A DNA stretch of 61,325 bases from Candidatus Calescibacterium sp. (lineage in GTDB: Bacteria > DRYD01): positions 1 through 61,325 of the forward strand of contig JANXBF010000004.1 of assembly GCA_025057615.1 (NCBI GenBank), given 5' to 3'. The notes beneath the pieces are model-generated. The model was not told where the DNA came from. It saw nothing but the letters and a program-made list of their open reading frames with translations, and searched no databases. Below, in pieces: positions 1 to 9,128 of this stretch. Position numbers and translations under genes: made by a program. Positions within the stretch are counted from its first letter, which is position 1, and each line of letters begins with the position of its first letter.

Positions 1-298
1 ATTGATAAATTGCAATATTTTTTACAATTTTTACCAAAATTTTTAGAGGAATTTTTCACCTTTTTGGTTAATATAAAAAACTTATGAATTAATCTTATTA
101 ATTTTTAGAACTTTTTTAGAATAGTTTGTTTTGTCAATAATCATAAAAATTTAATGATCTTACAATTATTTAAATTAATTATTTTACAACGAAATTAATA
201 TAAAATTTATCCAATTTGAAGGTATACAGTTTAAAATGTGAAAAAATAGAAAATGAAAACTATTTTATGATTAATTATTTAGTTGGGAGGTTAATGGA
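1..298. other. AT-rich non-coding stretch at window start
   Basis: No open frame, tRNA-like fold or hairpin terminator is apparent in these bases. The stretch is strongly AT-rich with several A and T runs and ends in a good ribosome binding site (GGGAGG, about 8 nt before the ATG of the next gene). Promoter-like elements are expected here, but I found no pair with convincing -35/-10 spacing. Confidence 0.5.
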
Positions 299-538
299 AT
301 GAGTAAGCTTGCTTATTTTGTATTTGGATTTTTTGCTGGAGTTTTAACAATTTATTTAATTATCAGTTTTACCGTTAATGCGAGTGATAATTCTGCATAT
401 TGGTTGAAAATTATAGATTCACGTTTGGAATATATTGAAAAGAGAACTACCAGGATAGAAGAGAAATTAGATACAATGAATAAGAACTTCGAAAAAGTCA
501 GGGAATACGATAAAATTAGGGTGAAAATTTCCAATTGA
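299..538 (+). CDS. small membrane-anchored coiled-coil protein, unknown
   Basis: This 79-residue protein has one hydrophobic helix near the N-terminus (about residues 5-27) followed by a charged, heptad-like segment (about 40-72) that looks like a short coiled coil. It should be a single-pass membrane protein with its coiled coil in the cytoplasm or periplasm; orientation is not clear. The start is supported by GGGAGG 8 nt upstream. It lies about 50 bp before hypE on the same strand, so the two may be cotranscribed, but nothing links it functionally to hydrogenase maturation. I do not recognise a family. Confidence 0.6.
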   Translation: MSKLAYFVFGFFAGVLTIYLIISFTVNASDNSAYWLKIIDSRLEYIEKRTTRIEEKLDTMNKNFEKVREYDKIRVKISN

Positions 539-588
539 TAACTCTATATAATATAATTAAAAAATACCATTTTTAGGAGGTATACTTT

Positions 589-1593
589 ATGCAAGATTTA
601 ATATTACTTTCCCATGGTAGTGGTGGGGAATCAATGAGAAAACTCATAGAATTGGAGTTTTTAAAACATTTTTCTAATCCTATACTTGATGAACTTTTGG
701 ATTCTGGTATTTTTGAACTTTCCGGAAAGTTGGCTATGACGACTGATTCTTACGTAATTAGTCCAATATTCTTTAAAAATGGTGATATTGGTAAGTTATC
801 AGTTTTCGGAACTATTAATGATTTGTGTGTAGTAGGTGCAAAACCTTTATTTTTATCATTAAGCTTTATTTTTGAGGAGGGATTTCCAATTAAAGAACTA
901 AAAAAAATACTTAATTCTATATCTACTTCTGCTGTTGAAGCAAATGTTAAAATTATTACAGGTGATACAAAAGTAGTGGAAAAAAACAAAGGTGATAAGA
1001 TATTTATTAATACCACTGGTATAGGAGTAATAGAAGAACAGCGAGATTGGAGGAATAGAAAAATCCAAAAAGATGATTTTGTTATTGTTAGTGGATCCAT
1101 AGGAGAACACGGACTATATATCATGTTGGAAAGGTTAGGAGTTGAAACTGACCAAGAAGTGCAGTCTGATCTGGCTAACCTTAGTCATATGATTCTTGGT
1201 ATGCTTGATAATTTCGATGGAGTAAAATTTATCAGAGATGCTACTAGGGGTGGAGTTGCAACTGTACTAAATGAAATTAGTCATAAATACCACGCCGAAA
1301 TTGAAGTATACGAAGAGGACATACCTGTTAAAGAATGGGTTAGAAATGCTTCCGAAGTTTTGGGTATAGACCCTCTCTATGCTGCCAATGAGGGTAAGGC
1401 GGTAATTGTTGCTAACCCAGAACAAGCCCCAAAAATAATTGAATATCTCCAAAAATTTGATATTGCTAAGGATGCAAAAATAATAGGAAAAATTAAAGGA
1501 TTTGAAAAACCTAAAACTTACTTGGTTACTAGAATAGGAACAAGAAGGATACTTGAGAGACTCAAAGGTGATATATTACCCAGAATATGCTAG
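589..1593 (+). CDS. hypE: hydrogenase maturation protein HypE
   Basis: HypE dehydrates the carbamoyl group placed on its C-terminal cysteine by HypF, giving the thiocyanate used as cyanide donor for the NiFe(CN)2CO centre. The 334-residue product has the PurM/AIRS-type ATP-binding fold: an N-terminal HGSGG element, GDTKVV near residue 124 and DATRGGVATVLNE near 217. It ends in PRIC, the exact C-terminal motif whose terminal Cys is modified. The start has a strong AGGAGGT ribosome binding site. The other hyp genes and the NiFe subunits are not in the window. The next genes on this strand encode a NuoE-NuoF type diaphorase, which fits a bidirectional NiFe hydrogenase. Identification is firm. 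Confidence 0.96.
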   Translation: MQDLILLSHGSGGESMRKLIELEFLKHFSNPILDELLDSGIFELSGKLAMTTDSYVISPIFFKNGDIGKLSVFGTINDLCVVGAKPLFLSLSFIFEEGFPIKELKKILNSISTSAVEANVKIITGDTKVVEKNKGDKIFINTTGIGVIEEQRDWRNRKIQKDDFVIVSGSIGEHGLYIMLERLGVETDQEVQSDLANLSHMILGMLDNFDGVKFIRDATRGGVATVLNEISHKYHAEIEVYEEDIPVKEWVRNASEVLGIDPLYAANEGKAVIVANPEQAPKIIEYLQKFDIAKDAKIIGKIKGFEKPKTYLVTRIGTRRILERLKGDILPRIC

Positions 1594-1698
1594 TTAAAAG
1601 CCTGAATTTAATGAATATAGATTATTATACCAAAATATTAATCTAAAATAAAAAATAAATGATTAAAAAATATACAAATCAAAAATCTGAAATTTAGA

Positions 1699-1727
1699 TT
1701 GAAAATTTTATAGATTTAGATTACAAA
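1699..1727 (+). promoter_or_regulatory. candidate sigma70-type promoter for the NuoE-NuoF gene
   Basis: TTGAAA and TACAAA are separated by 17 bp in the 259-bp gap between hypE and the diaphorase gene. The sequence is generally AT-rich, so chance matches are likely; this is the best-spaced pair I found there. Confidence 0.25.
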
Positions 1728-1765
1728 ATTATATCCAATAGATTATGAAGGAAGGGGAGCATAAA

Positions 1766-1792
1766 GTGAAAAAAATATTTCTGTATGAATAG
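1766..1792 (+). other. possible 8-codon leader ORF with strong SD
   Basis: GAAGGGGAG is followed, after a short spacer, by GTG and eight codons ending in TAG, just upstream of the NuoE-NuoF fusion gene whose own ATG has no well-placed SD. This could be a translated leader that delivers ribosomes to the downstream gene, or a chance SD. There is no regulatory motif in the peptide. A second overlapping short frame begins at 1785 and runs past the diaphorase start. Confidence 0.2.
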
Positions 1793-1852
1793 AGAAATTA
1801 AAAGTATTTATTATTCTCTTTTGGATAAAGAAAGGATATTTATAAAAAACGT

Positions 1853-3736
1853 ATGCTATCATATTATGATAAATCAAAACTAATAGAATTATTGTTTGAT
1901 GTAATCGAAACTAAGGGTGAAATAACAAAAGATGATATAATTTCTATTTCTGAGCAATTGTGTATGCCTCCCAATGAAGTTTGGGCAATTGCTTCTTTTT
2001 ACAATGAGTTCAGAGATAAAAAGAATTCAAAAACTGTCTATGTTTGTTTTGGTACCTCTTGTATAGAAAGGGGTTCAAAAGAAATATTCCATGCTCTTAA
2101 AGAATATGGTTTTGATGTTCGCAAATCATATTGTTTTAAAAAGTGTGCTCAATCACCAGTTATCAAAACAAAAAGTAAATATATTTTGAAGTCAGATATT
2201 TCTAAGATTGAGAAAGCCACTAATTTAGACAATTACCTACCAGAAAAGGTTGAACAAGAAAAAATTGAAAATCAAAATGTTTCTTATAAAACGAAAATTA
2301 AAATAAAGAGATGTATAGCTGGGAATTGCTTACACCATAACATAAATATTGATAAAAATTATTTTGATCTGGAGAATTGTGGATGTTTGGGATTTTGTGG
2401 ATATGGACCAGTAGGTATAATAAACCAAAGAGTTTACAACATTAATTCCCAATTATTGGAAGATCTTAAAAATTCATCCGATATTCAGAAATATCAAAGT
2501 TTTACTTTTAACAGAGATAATAAGATTATTACGAAGTACCATGATTTGATTGACCCACTGGATATAAATACATATCTTAATGTTGGTGGATTTGAGGCAT
2601 TAAAAAGGGCAATGAATATGGAAAAAGAAGAGATAATAAGAATCGCTAAAGAAGCGGGTATAAGAGGTAAGGGAGGGGCTGCTTTTCCCCTACATATTAA
2701 ATTAAAGGGTGTTTCTGAACAACATGTATATCCCAAATACGTGGTTGCTAATCTTGAAGAAGGCGAGGTTTCTTCATATTGTAACATTATTTTGGCAGAG
2801 TCTAATCCTTTCATAATAATCGAGGGAATGACAATAGCAGCTTATGTTGTTGGCGCTTCCTATGGTTATATCTTTGTAAACTATAAAGCCACTGAAGCTA
2901 TAGAACGTCTGAAAAACGCTATCCAGCAAGCTAAAAGGCATGGGTTCCTTGGTAAATTAACCCCAGAATTTGAATTTGATATAGAGATTAGAAGATCCCC
3001 AAGTGCTTATATAGCAGGTGAAGAAACTGCTATGCTTGAGGTTATCGAAGGTAAAAAGGCTATGCCAAGGAACAGACCACCCTTCCCATTTCAGCAAGGT
3101 CTATTTGGAAAACCAACTTTAATAAATAATGTTGAGACTTTGGCAGCTTTGGCTTGTGCAGTATTATATGGTCCCGAGGAATTTAAAAAATTCGGTACAT
3201 CAAGTTCTGTCGGAACCAAAATGATTTCACTTTCTGGAAATGTAAATAACCCATGTGTTACTGAAGTTCCATACAACATAAAAATTGGAGAAATAATCCA
3301 AAAATATGGTATGGGATTTAGAGATACAAATAAGGGTTTCTTAATTGGTGGACCTTCTGGAGGAGTATTAGACAACAGAGCTATTGAATTGAAATACACT
3401 TATGAAGATATACAAGAAACTGGAGCTATGCTCGGTTCAGGCGCAATATTCGCCATACCATCTTCTATGTCTATTCCTGAACTTGTAAAGGACTTAATGG
3501 AATTTTTTGCAGATGAGAGTTGTGGACAATGTATTCCCTGTAGAGTTGGGACGGTAAAAATTAAAGAGATACTGCAAAAATTAATAGATGAAGGTAAGTT
3601 TGATGAAAAGATAGAAGAAATATCAAACACTGTGATCTACGGAAGTTTATGTGGTCTAGGACAGGCAGCACCTATCCCTCTGTTAACAGCTCTGAAAAAT
3701 TTCAAAAATGAGTTCTTACAACTACAAAAAGTTTAA
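1853..3736 (+). CDS. NuoE-NuoF fusion, HoxF/HymB-type NADH diaphorase subunit
   Basis: This 627-residue flavoprotein oxidises or reduces NAD(P)(H) and passes electrons to iron-sulfur clusters. Residues about 1-125 are a NuoE domain with the CX4C and CX3C cysteines of its [2Fe-2S] cluster (CFGTSC, CFKKC). Residues about 145-205 form a second thioredoxin-like domain with CGCLGFCGYGP. Residues about 225-610 are NuoF: the nucleotide glycine-rich stretch GIRGKGGAAFP near 270, GEETAMLE, GPSGG, and [4Fe-4S] ligands SCGQCIPCR near 555 plus a late LCGLG. There is no C-terminal 2x[4Fe-4S] ferredoxin as in many HymB/HndC proteins. With hypE upstream and a HoxU-like gene at 24.2 kb, a Hox-type hydrogenase diaphorase is the likeliest role; complex I or a bifurcating enzyme are alternatives. 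Start: ATG 1853, with only a distant AAAGGA. Confidence 0.9.
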   Translation: MLSYYDKSKLIELLFDVIETKGEITKDDIISISEQLCMPPNEVWAIASFYNEFRDKKNSKTVYVCFGTSCIERGSKEIFHALKEYGFDVRKSYCFKKCAQSPVIKTKSKYILKSDISKIEKATNLDNYLPEKVEQEKIENQNVSYKTKIKIKRCIAGNCLHHNINIDKNYFDLENCGCLGFCGYGPVGIINQRVYNINSQLLEDLKNSSDIQKYQSFTFNRDNKIITKYHDLIDPLDINTYLNVGGFEALKRAMNMEKEEIIRIAKEAGIRGKGGAAFPLHIKLKGVSEQHVYPKYVVANLEEGEVSSYCNIILAESNPFIIIEGMTIAAYVVGASYGYIFVNYKATEAIERLKNAIQQAKRHGFLGKLTPEFEFDIEIRRSPSAYIAGEETAMLEVIEGKKAMPRNRPPFPFQQGLFGKPTLINNVETLAALACAVLYGPEEFKKFGTSSSVGTKMISLSGNVNNPCVTEVPYNIKIGEIIQKYGMGFRDTNKGFLIGGPSGGVLDNRAIELKYTYEDIQETGAMLGSGAIFAIPSSMSIPELVKDLMEFFADESCGQCIPCRVGTVKIKEILQKLIDEGKFDEKIEEISNTVIYGSLCGLGQAAPIPLLTALKNFKNEFLQLQKV

Positions 3737-5053
3737 TCAGGCTTTTATTACATTTGGATAACTACCTTTTATTAAATTTCTAGTATCAATTACTATCTTT
3801 GAATTGTTTACAATTAGTTCGGGATCGTATGATGAATGATCAGTTATTATCAACACGGTATCATAGCTTTGTAAATTTTTTGCTGTTAGTTCTATGGATT
3901 TCTGATTGAACCTATATTTTCTGAATTCTTTCAACTCTGGTATATATGGATCATTATAATCTACCATGCAGTTGTACTTTTTTAGGAGTATATCAATTAT
4001 TTTGAGTGCTGGTGACTCTCTAGCATCATCAACATCTTTTTTGTAGGCAACACCTAATATTAAAATTTTGCTCCCAAAAATTGATTTATTGTTTTTATTT
4101 AATACTTCTATTAACTTTTGTATTATAAAATAAGGCATTTGAGTATTTATTTCACCTGCCAATTCTATGAATTTCGTATTGACATCATATTCTTTGGCCT
4201 TCCATGTCAAATAAAATGGATCTATAGGTATACAATGTCCTCCCAATCCTGGGCCTGGGTAGAAAGGTTGGAATCCAAAGGGTTTTGTCTTTGCTGCTTC
4301 TATAACTTCCCAAATATCTATTCCCATTTTATCAAATACTATTTTTAATTCGTTAACTAATGCAATATTAACAGATCTGTAAATATTCTCCAATAATTTT
4401 GCTGCTTCTGCTACCTTTGGTTTTGATACCTCTATCACTTTTTCTACTACCTGCTCATAGAGAGTTTTTATTATCTTAGTACAATTTGGCGTGCATCCAC
4501 TAACTAGCTTGGGAATATTTGAAAATGAGTAGTCTTTGTTTCCAGGGTCTTCTCTCTCAGGAGAGAACCCTAAGAAAAATTCTTTTCCCACTTCTAATCC
4601 AGTTTGTTCTAATATATTTTTTAAATCTTCTTCTGTTGTTCCCGGATAGGTTGTTGATTCCAATATTATAGTTTGATATTTTTTTAGATTATCTCTTATT
4701 GTTTTTGTAGTATTAAAAACATATGTCATATCTGGGTTTCTGTGCTTGTCAAGTGGAGTTGGAACAGCTATGATTATGAAATCCACATCCTGTAGTTTTG
4801 AAAAGTCTGTGGTTGCTGTGTAGTAATCTTTTATACTTTCTAAATGCTCAGAAGAAATATGTTTTATGTAACTTTTATTCTGATTTATCTGTTCTATTTT
4901 TTTTTTGTCTATGTCAAAACCAATTACTTGAAATTTCTTCTTAGCGAAATTTATTAGTATTGGTAAACCAACATATCCAAGACCTATTATTCCAACTTTT
5001 ACTTTTCTGGTTTTTATTTTATCTACTATTTCTTGAACTATATTTTTTGTCAT
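3737..5053 (-). CDS. wbpA: UDP-N-acetyl-D-glucosamine 6-dehydrogenase (WbpA/WecC-type)
   Basis: It oxidises the C6 of a UDP-N-acetylhexosamine to the uronate with two NAD+, making precursors for surface polysaccharide. The 438-residue protein has the Rossmann motif GIIGLGYVGLP near residue 22, ESTTYPGTTEE typical of the WbpA branch, and the catalytic cysteine in GLGGHCIPIDP near 273, followed by a C-terminal UDP-binding domain with DARESPALKI. It is the last gene of the mtaB-galE-acpS-wbpA run. Its stop codon directly abuts the stop of the convergent diaphorase gene with no bases between. UDP-ManNAc dehydrogenase (WecC) is the alternative specificity. Confidence 0.88.
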   Translation of the reverse strand: MTKNIVQEIVDKIKTRKVKVGIIGLGYVGLPILINFAKKKFQVIGFDIDKKKIEQINQNKSYIKHISSEHLESIKDYYTATTDFSKLQDVDFIIIAVPTPLDKHRNPDMTYVFNTTKTIRDNLKKYQTIILESTTYPGTTEEDLKNILEQTGLEVGKEFFLGFSPEREDPGNKDYSFSNIPKLVSGCTPNCTKIIKTLYEQVVEKVIEVSKPKVAEAAKLLENIYRSVNIALVNELKIVFDKMGIDIWEVIEAAKTKPFGFQPFYPGPGLGGHCIPIDPFYLTWKAKEYDVNTKFIELAGEINTQMPYFIIQKLIEVLNKNNKSIFGSKILILGVAYKKDVDDARESPALKIIDILLKKYNCMVDYNDPYIPELKEFRKYRFNQKSIELTAKNLQSYDTVLIITDHSSYDPELIVNNSKIVIDTRNLIKGSYPNVIKA

Positions 5054-5063
5054 CTTCTTTATT

Positions 5064-5080
5064 TTTATAGGTTCTATAAA
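5064..5080. repeat. short inverted repeat upstream of wbpA
   Basis: TTTATAG and CTATAAA flank a 3-nt centre in the 61-bp gap between acpS and wbpA, close to the wbpA start. It could be an operator or weak mRNA hairpin, but in such AT-rich DNA a 7-bp arm can arise by chance. Confidence 0.25.
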
Positions 5081-5114
5081 TTTATGTTTTTACCCTTTAT
5101 AAATTGCAAGGTAT

Positions 5115-5513
5115 TTAAGTTTTTTTTAATATTAGTAAGCATGTCGATATTGTGTATTCTCTTTCGTGACTTATACTTAGTTGGATGTCAAAGTTTGTAG
5201 TTCCCAGTATTTTCTCTATCTTTTCTGAAATAACTTGATCCAATTCAACAGTAGAATCATGATTTATGGATATTTGATTGAAATTCAGTTTGTATTTTAC
5301 TGCTTTAGTTATAGATTCTTTAGCGCAGAACCTTCCGGCTATGAATTCCAATTTCCTATTTATATTTTTAATTCTTTTAAAAGTTTGCATTTCTTTATCA
5401 CTCAGAATCCTTTTTATAAAGGAAATATTTTTAATATTTTTTTTTATTCTTTCATTTTTCAATATATCTGTTCCTATGGTTATAACGAGATTTTCTGTAT
5501 TTCGTAATTCCAT
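5115..5513 (-). CDS. acpS: holo-[acyl-carrier-protein] synthase
   Basis: AcpS transfers 4'-phosphopantetheine from coenzyme A to the acyl carrier protein. The 132-residue product shows the family signatures IGTDI near the start, FCAKESITKA (the usual WxxKEA-type helix, with the Mg-binding Glu) and SISHEREYT near the C-terminus. The start codon lies inside the galE 3' end, a 34-nt overlap, giving a longer leader before IGTDI than usual; no in-frame ATG, GTG or TTG occurs between, so ATG 5513 stands. It is translationally linked to galE. Confidence 0.9.
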   Translation of the reverse strand: MELRNTENLVITIGTDILKNERIKKNIKNISFIKRILSDKEMQTFKRIKNINRKLEFIAGRFCAKESITKAVKYKLNFNQISINHDSTVELDQVISEKIEKILGTTNFDIQLSISHEREYTISTCLLILKKT

Positions 5514-6490
5514 ACTGATAATAAGATATCTTCCAATTTATATTTAGGTTGGAATCCGAGTTTATTCTTTATCTTCTCTGCTTGTGCTACTAATATTGGA
5601 ACATCCCCTTCTCTTCTGTTGTCAATAGTATACCTGAATTTATGATGAATTTTTTTATTGAAAATCTCCATTGATTTGTTAACAACTTCTAAAACTGAGT
5701 ATCCTTTGTTTATTCCTATATTGAATGTTTCATTTTCTATTTCTTCATTGAGGAGTTTTTCCATACATAGTAGATGTGATTCTACTAAATCTTCAATATG
5801 AATGAAGTCTCTTATACACGTGCCATCAGGTGTGGGAAAGTCATTACCAAATATTTTGAAAATTTTTCCCTCTATTAGAGACTTTATAAGTAGTGGTATT
5901 AAATGTGTTTCTGGGTTGTGTTCTTCTCCAAGATGACCAATTGTTCCAGCAGGATTGAAATATCTCAAATTTATGAAATTTAATCCCTTCTGTGAATATT
6001 TGGATATTATATCTTCTGATATTTTTTTTGAAAGAGCATAAGAAGATTGTGGGTTGAGAGGATGATTCTCGTCTATTGGAATATATTTTGCTTGACCATA
6101 TACACTTGCACTTGAAGAAAATATTAAGTTGTTTATCTCGTATTTATTCATTAAATCCAACAGATTGAGTGTTGAGGTAATATTATTATGAAGATATTTG
6201 TGGATTTCCTTCTCAGATTCTGATACTATTGTATAAGCTGCGAAGTGGATAACACTATCTATCCTTAAACTCTTCGTATTAAGATGTTCAAATAATTCAT
6301 TAAAATCAGTATAGTTACACATATCAATTTTATAAAATTCGATATTTTTGGGATAATTTAGTTTTAATTTTTCTAAATTTGAAGTTTCTTGTTTATCAAT
6401 TATAATACATTTGGCATTGTATTTTTGAATTATTTTAAAGGTTGTACAGCTTCCTATGTATCCTGCTCCTCCTGTAATAAGGATATTCAT
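5480..6490 (-). CDS. galE: UDP-glucose 4-epimerase
   Basis: GalE interconverts UDP-glucose and UDP-galactose (or the N-acetyl forms) for polysaccharide synthesis. The 336-residue SDR enzyme has the NAD motif GGAGYIGS at residues 7-14, the catalytic Ser region SSSASVYG, the YALSK Tyr-Lys pair near residue 151, and NPAGTIGHLGE, which fits the epimerase substrate loop. The ATG overlaps the mtaB stop (ATGA). Together with wbpA, ugd at 43 kb and the mutase at 59 kb it supplies sugar nucleotides for the envelope. Confidence 0.94.
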   Translation of the reverse strand: MNILITGGAGYIGSCTTFKIIQKYNAKCIIIDKQETSNLEKLKLNYPKNIEFYKIDMCNYTDFNELFEHLNTKSLRIDSVIHFAAYTIVSESEKEIHKYLHNNITSTLNLLDLMNKYEINNLIFSSSASVYGQAKYIPIDENHPLNPQSSYALSKKISEDIISKYSQKGLNFINLRYFNPAGTIGHLGEEHNPETHLIPLLIKSLIEGKIFKIFGNDFPTPDGTCIRDFIHIEDLVESHLLCMEKLLNEEIENETFNIGINKGYSVLEVVNKSMEIFNKKIHHKFRYTIDNRREGDVPILVAQAEKIKNKLGFQPKYKLEDILLSVWNYEIQKISL

Positions 6491-7788
6491 ACTTGTGTCG
6501 AGGCAACTGCGAAGTTACCTTTATCCTCCTCTATCCCTGTTAATTTTAATTTCAAATATTTTGGTGTTCCTTGATACTGGGTTTTTACTCTTATAAAATT
6601 ATGAGTATATCCATATCCATTTTCTTCTAACAATACTTCATAATGTTTACCAATTCTTGATTTTATGAATTCCTTGCTCTGTTGTAAACTAATATTCATT
6701 AATATTCTTTCGTATTCTTTAACTTGATTGTAATCTATTTTTATATGTCTCATTTTTTGATAAGCATAAGTATATGGTCTAAAAGAGAAGGGAAATATAT
6801 GTATCCTGTGAAATCTGGCCTGTTTCACTGCTTTTATAGTCTCTTCAAAATCTTTTTCGGTTTCTGTTGGAAAACCAACAATTATATCTGTTGTTATACC
6901 TAAATCAGGTATATTTTTATATAGATACTCGACTATATCCATGTATTGTTCTATTGTATAGTTTCTTTTCATTAGTTTAAGGATTCTATTGCTTCCACTT
7001 TGTAAAGAAAGGTGTAAAAATTTGCATATTTTGTCATTTGTAGCCATTATTTCTATCAATTCATTATCTATTGTTATCAAGTCCATTGAGCTTAATCTTA
7101 TTCTTGAATTTTCGGGTATGAGTGGTGTTATAGATTTCAATAGTTTTGCCAAAGAAGTGTTTATATCTAATCCATACTCTCCTAAACATATTCCCGTTAA
7201 TGTTATTTCAGCTCCTATATCGGGATTATTTCTTATAGTTTGTGAAATTGATATTATTTCTTTTTGAACTTCTTCTATTCTTTTACTCCTGCTTCTACCT
7301 CTGGTAAATGGTATTATGCAAAAAGAACAAAAGTGATTACACCCATCTTGAACCTTAATGTAATATTTGAATCTATTAATTTTAAAACCATTATTTTTTA
7401 CGGAATAATCTGTAGTTTTTAGCTGATTTTCTATAATTTCTATAACTTTTTCTTTTTGAGTTGATGGTATTATATAGATATTTTCACTTTTTTCTAAATA
7501 GTCTGGTGGTAGTATTTTTTGTTTTACTTCTTCAATAAGTGCTTTGTTGAGGGGAACTATACAACCCGTAATGAACAATTTTGAGTCCGGGTTAGATGAG
7601 AAAACTTTTCTTATTAATCTGAATGATTCTTTTTCAGCTTTATGTGTTACTGCACAGGTATTAAAAATTATAATATCTGCTTTGCCATCTTTGGAATTTT
7701 CTAGACCCATTTTTAATAGTCTATCTTCAAAAAATTCCATTTCCGCTTGATTAACTCTACATCCTAAATAATAAGTGCTGAACTTCAT
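6487..7788 (-). CDS. mtaB: tRNA ms2t6A37 methylthiotransferase MtaB
   Basis: MtaB is a radical SAM enzyme that adds the 2-methylthio group to t6A37 in tRNAs reading ANN codons, such as the tRNA-Lys(TTT) encoded in this window. The 433-residue protein has the three N-terminal cluster cysteines (LGCRVNQ, NTCAVT, TGCIVP), the radical SAM triad CNHFCSFC followed by IIPFTRGRSRS, GFPTETEKDFEET, and a C-terminal TRAM-like region. LGCRVNQ and the length distinguish it from MiaB and RimO. It is the first gene of a four-gene run. Confidence 0.93.
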   Translation of the reverse strand: MKFSTYYLGCRVNQAEMEFFEDRLLKMGLENSKDGKADIIIFNTCAVTHKAEKESFRLIRKVFSSNPDSKLFITGCIVPLNKALIEEVKQKILPPDYLEKSENIYIIPSTQKEKVIEIIENQLKTTDYSVKNNGFKINRFKYYIKVQDGCNHFCSFCIIPFTRGRSRSKRIEEVQKEIISISQTIRNNPDIGAEITLTGICLGEYGLDINTSLAKLLKSITPLIPENSRIRLSSMDLITIDNELIEIMATNDKICKFLHLSLQSGSNRILKLMKRNYTIEQYMDIVEYLYKNIPDLGITTDIIVGFPTETEKDFEETIKAVKQARFHRIHIFPFSFRPYTYAYQKMRHIKIDYNQVKEYERILMNISLQQSKEFIKSRIGKHYEVLLEENGYGYTHNFIRVKTQYQGTPKYLKLKLTGIEEDKGNFAVASTQV

Positions 7789-7902
7789 ATATTTATAATC
7801 CTACACTAAAAAATAAAAATCCTCTGTATTGTATGTTAAATAGTACTAAACCTAATGTCTTACAAAAAACGAATGAAATTAGTCTTTCTACGAAACTATA
7901 AT

Positions 7903-8988
7903 TTATCTTTTGATATTTACAATATATATGTTGTTTTTATTAAAACAGAAAAAACTATTATTACTGACTATTCCAAAATTGACAGAATTCATATCTGGTA
8001 ATTCCAGAGGAATGAGTGTTTTTTCATTAATATTAAAAATTTGGAACTTTATCTTCCTTTTTTCCAATGAACTGAAAAGCACCTCATTTTCAGACAAGAA
8101 CTTTGCCTGTATGAATTTTTCATTTTCAATATGTATTCTATCGTTATTTTTGTAATCAAATATGGTTAATTTACTCTTGTTATTTTCAATCGTTGAAATA
8201 AGAAGGTATTTTTTATTTACGTCGAAGAGATTATTTGTAACTAACGGAATTTCTGTAGTGATATTTTCAATAGATCTTTTATTAGTATACTGTTCACTAG
8301 TTATAATATTGTATAGTTTATTGTTTTTTATTAAGCCAATAAAGATATTTGAAGGATAATTTATCATCATTTGGTATGGTTGATCTTTAAAGAAAACCGA
8401 TATTGAGTAGAGAGAAAAATAGGGGATTATTTTCAATGAGTTATTTTCATTTTCTATTTTACATATTACCACATCTTCACTAATTTCTTTTTGTTTTTTT
8501 AGATCCATTGTTAAAAAGATATCATTATTTGCAGACTTTATTAGTTTACTATCCAATGTAATTATGAAATTTTCTTCACCTTGTCTTATTTGATTATTGT
8601 ATATTTTAGAAATTTTATGGTTTTTATAATCAAAAAAATATATATCCACTGGCTTCCAAGAAATAATGTAAGCATTTCCGTCTTTATCTATTATACTTTC
8701 TTTGTATCTTACTATTTCAGTGGGTATAATTTTGATAATTTTCTTGTTTTTTGAATCCATGATTGATATGAAATTTTTGTTAAGATTTTTTTCCGATTTA
8801 TCCTGATAAAAAATTAGGATCTTATTATCAGGTAGTATTTTATAATCGTTTATTATATAATCTTGTGAAGGTATTAGTTTGTATATGTGTTCATTGAAAT
8901 TAATATGAATTAACTCTGTGTTAATAGAGAAGCATGAAACCGTGGTTAGCATTATTACAACTATAATAATTAGTAGCTTTTTCAACAT
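7903..8988 (-). CDS. secreted or lipid-anchored propeller-like protein, unknown
   Basis: The 361-residue product starts with a signal peptide (hydrophobic residues about 5-18) ending in TTVSC, which could be a weak lipobox making it a lipoprotein. The rest is rich in short beta-like repeats and aromatic residues, with recurring phrases like ..IYFFDYKNHKISKIYN.., suggestive of a beta-propeller, but no catalytic motif is visible. A perfect AAGGAGGT precedes the ATG. It follows the EF-hand protein gene, separated by a hairpin terminator, so it is probably a separate unit. I do not recognise a family. Confidence 0.6.
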   Translation of the reverse strand: MLKKLLIIIVVIMLTTVSCFSINTELIHINFNEHIYKLIPSQDYIINDYKILPDNKILIFYQDKSEKNLNKNFISIMDSKNKKIIKIIPTEIVRYKESIIDKDGNAYIISWKPVDIYFFDYKNHKISKIYNNQIRQGEENFIITLDSKLIKSANNDIFLTMDLKKQKEISEDVVICKIENENNSLKIIPYFSLYSISVFFKDQPYQMMINYPSNIFIGLIKNNKLYNIITSEQYTNKRSIENITTEIPLVTNNLFDVNKKYLLISTIENNKSKLTIFDYKNNDRIHIENEKFIQAKFLSENEVLFSSLEKRKIKFQIFNINEKTLIPLELPDMNSVNFGIVSNNSFFCFNKNNIYIVNIKR

Positions 8989-9080
8989 TTAATAACTACC
9001 TCCTTTTTATTTGTATTATTATCTAGTTATTTTTATTATTTTTTTATCGTGTAGCATCTATTAGAGAAAGATTAAAAACA

Positions 9081-9108
9081 AAAAGGGTGGTTATGTAACC
9101 ACCCTTTT
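9081..9108 (-). terminator. intrinsic terminator of the EF-hand protein gene
   Basis: A perfect 13-bp stem, AAAAGGGTGGTTA paired with TAACCACCCTTTT around a tiny loop, lies 20 bp beyond the stop of the minus-strand EF-hand gene. Read on the minus strand it is followed by TGTTTTTAATC, a suitable T tract. The plus-strand side lacks T's, so it works for the minus strand. Confidence 0.85.
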
Positions 9109-9128
9109 GTGATAGATTCACAATCTTA

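Noticed and set aside
750-1124. Minus-strand ORF under hypE (124 aa) and similar long shadow ORFs under infB, ugd, hutU and atpH
   Set aside because: They are antisense to clearly conserved genes, with no SD or recognisable protein pattern.
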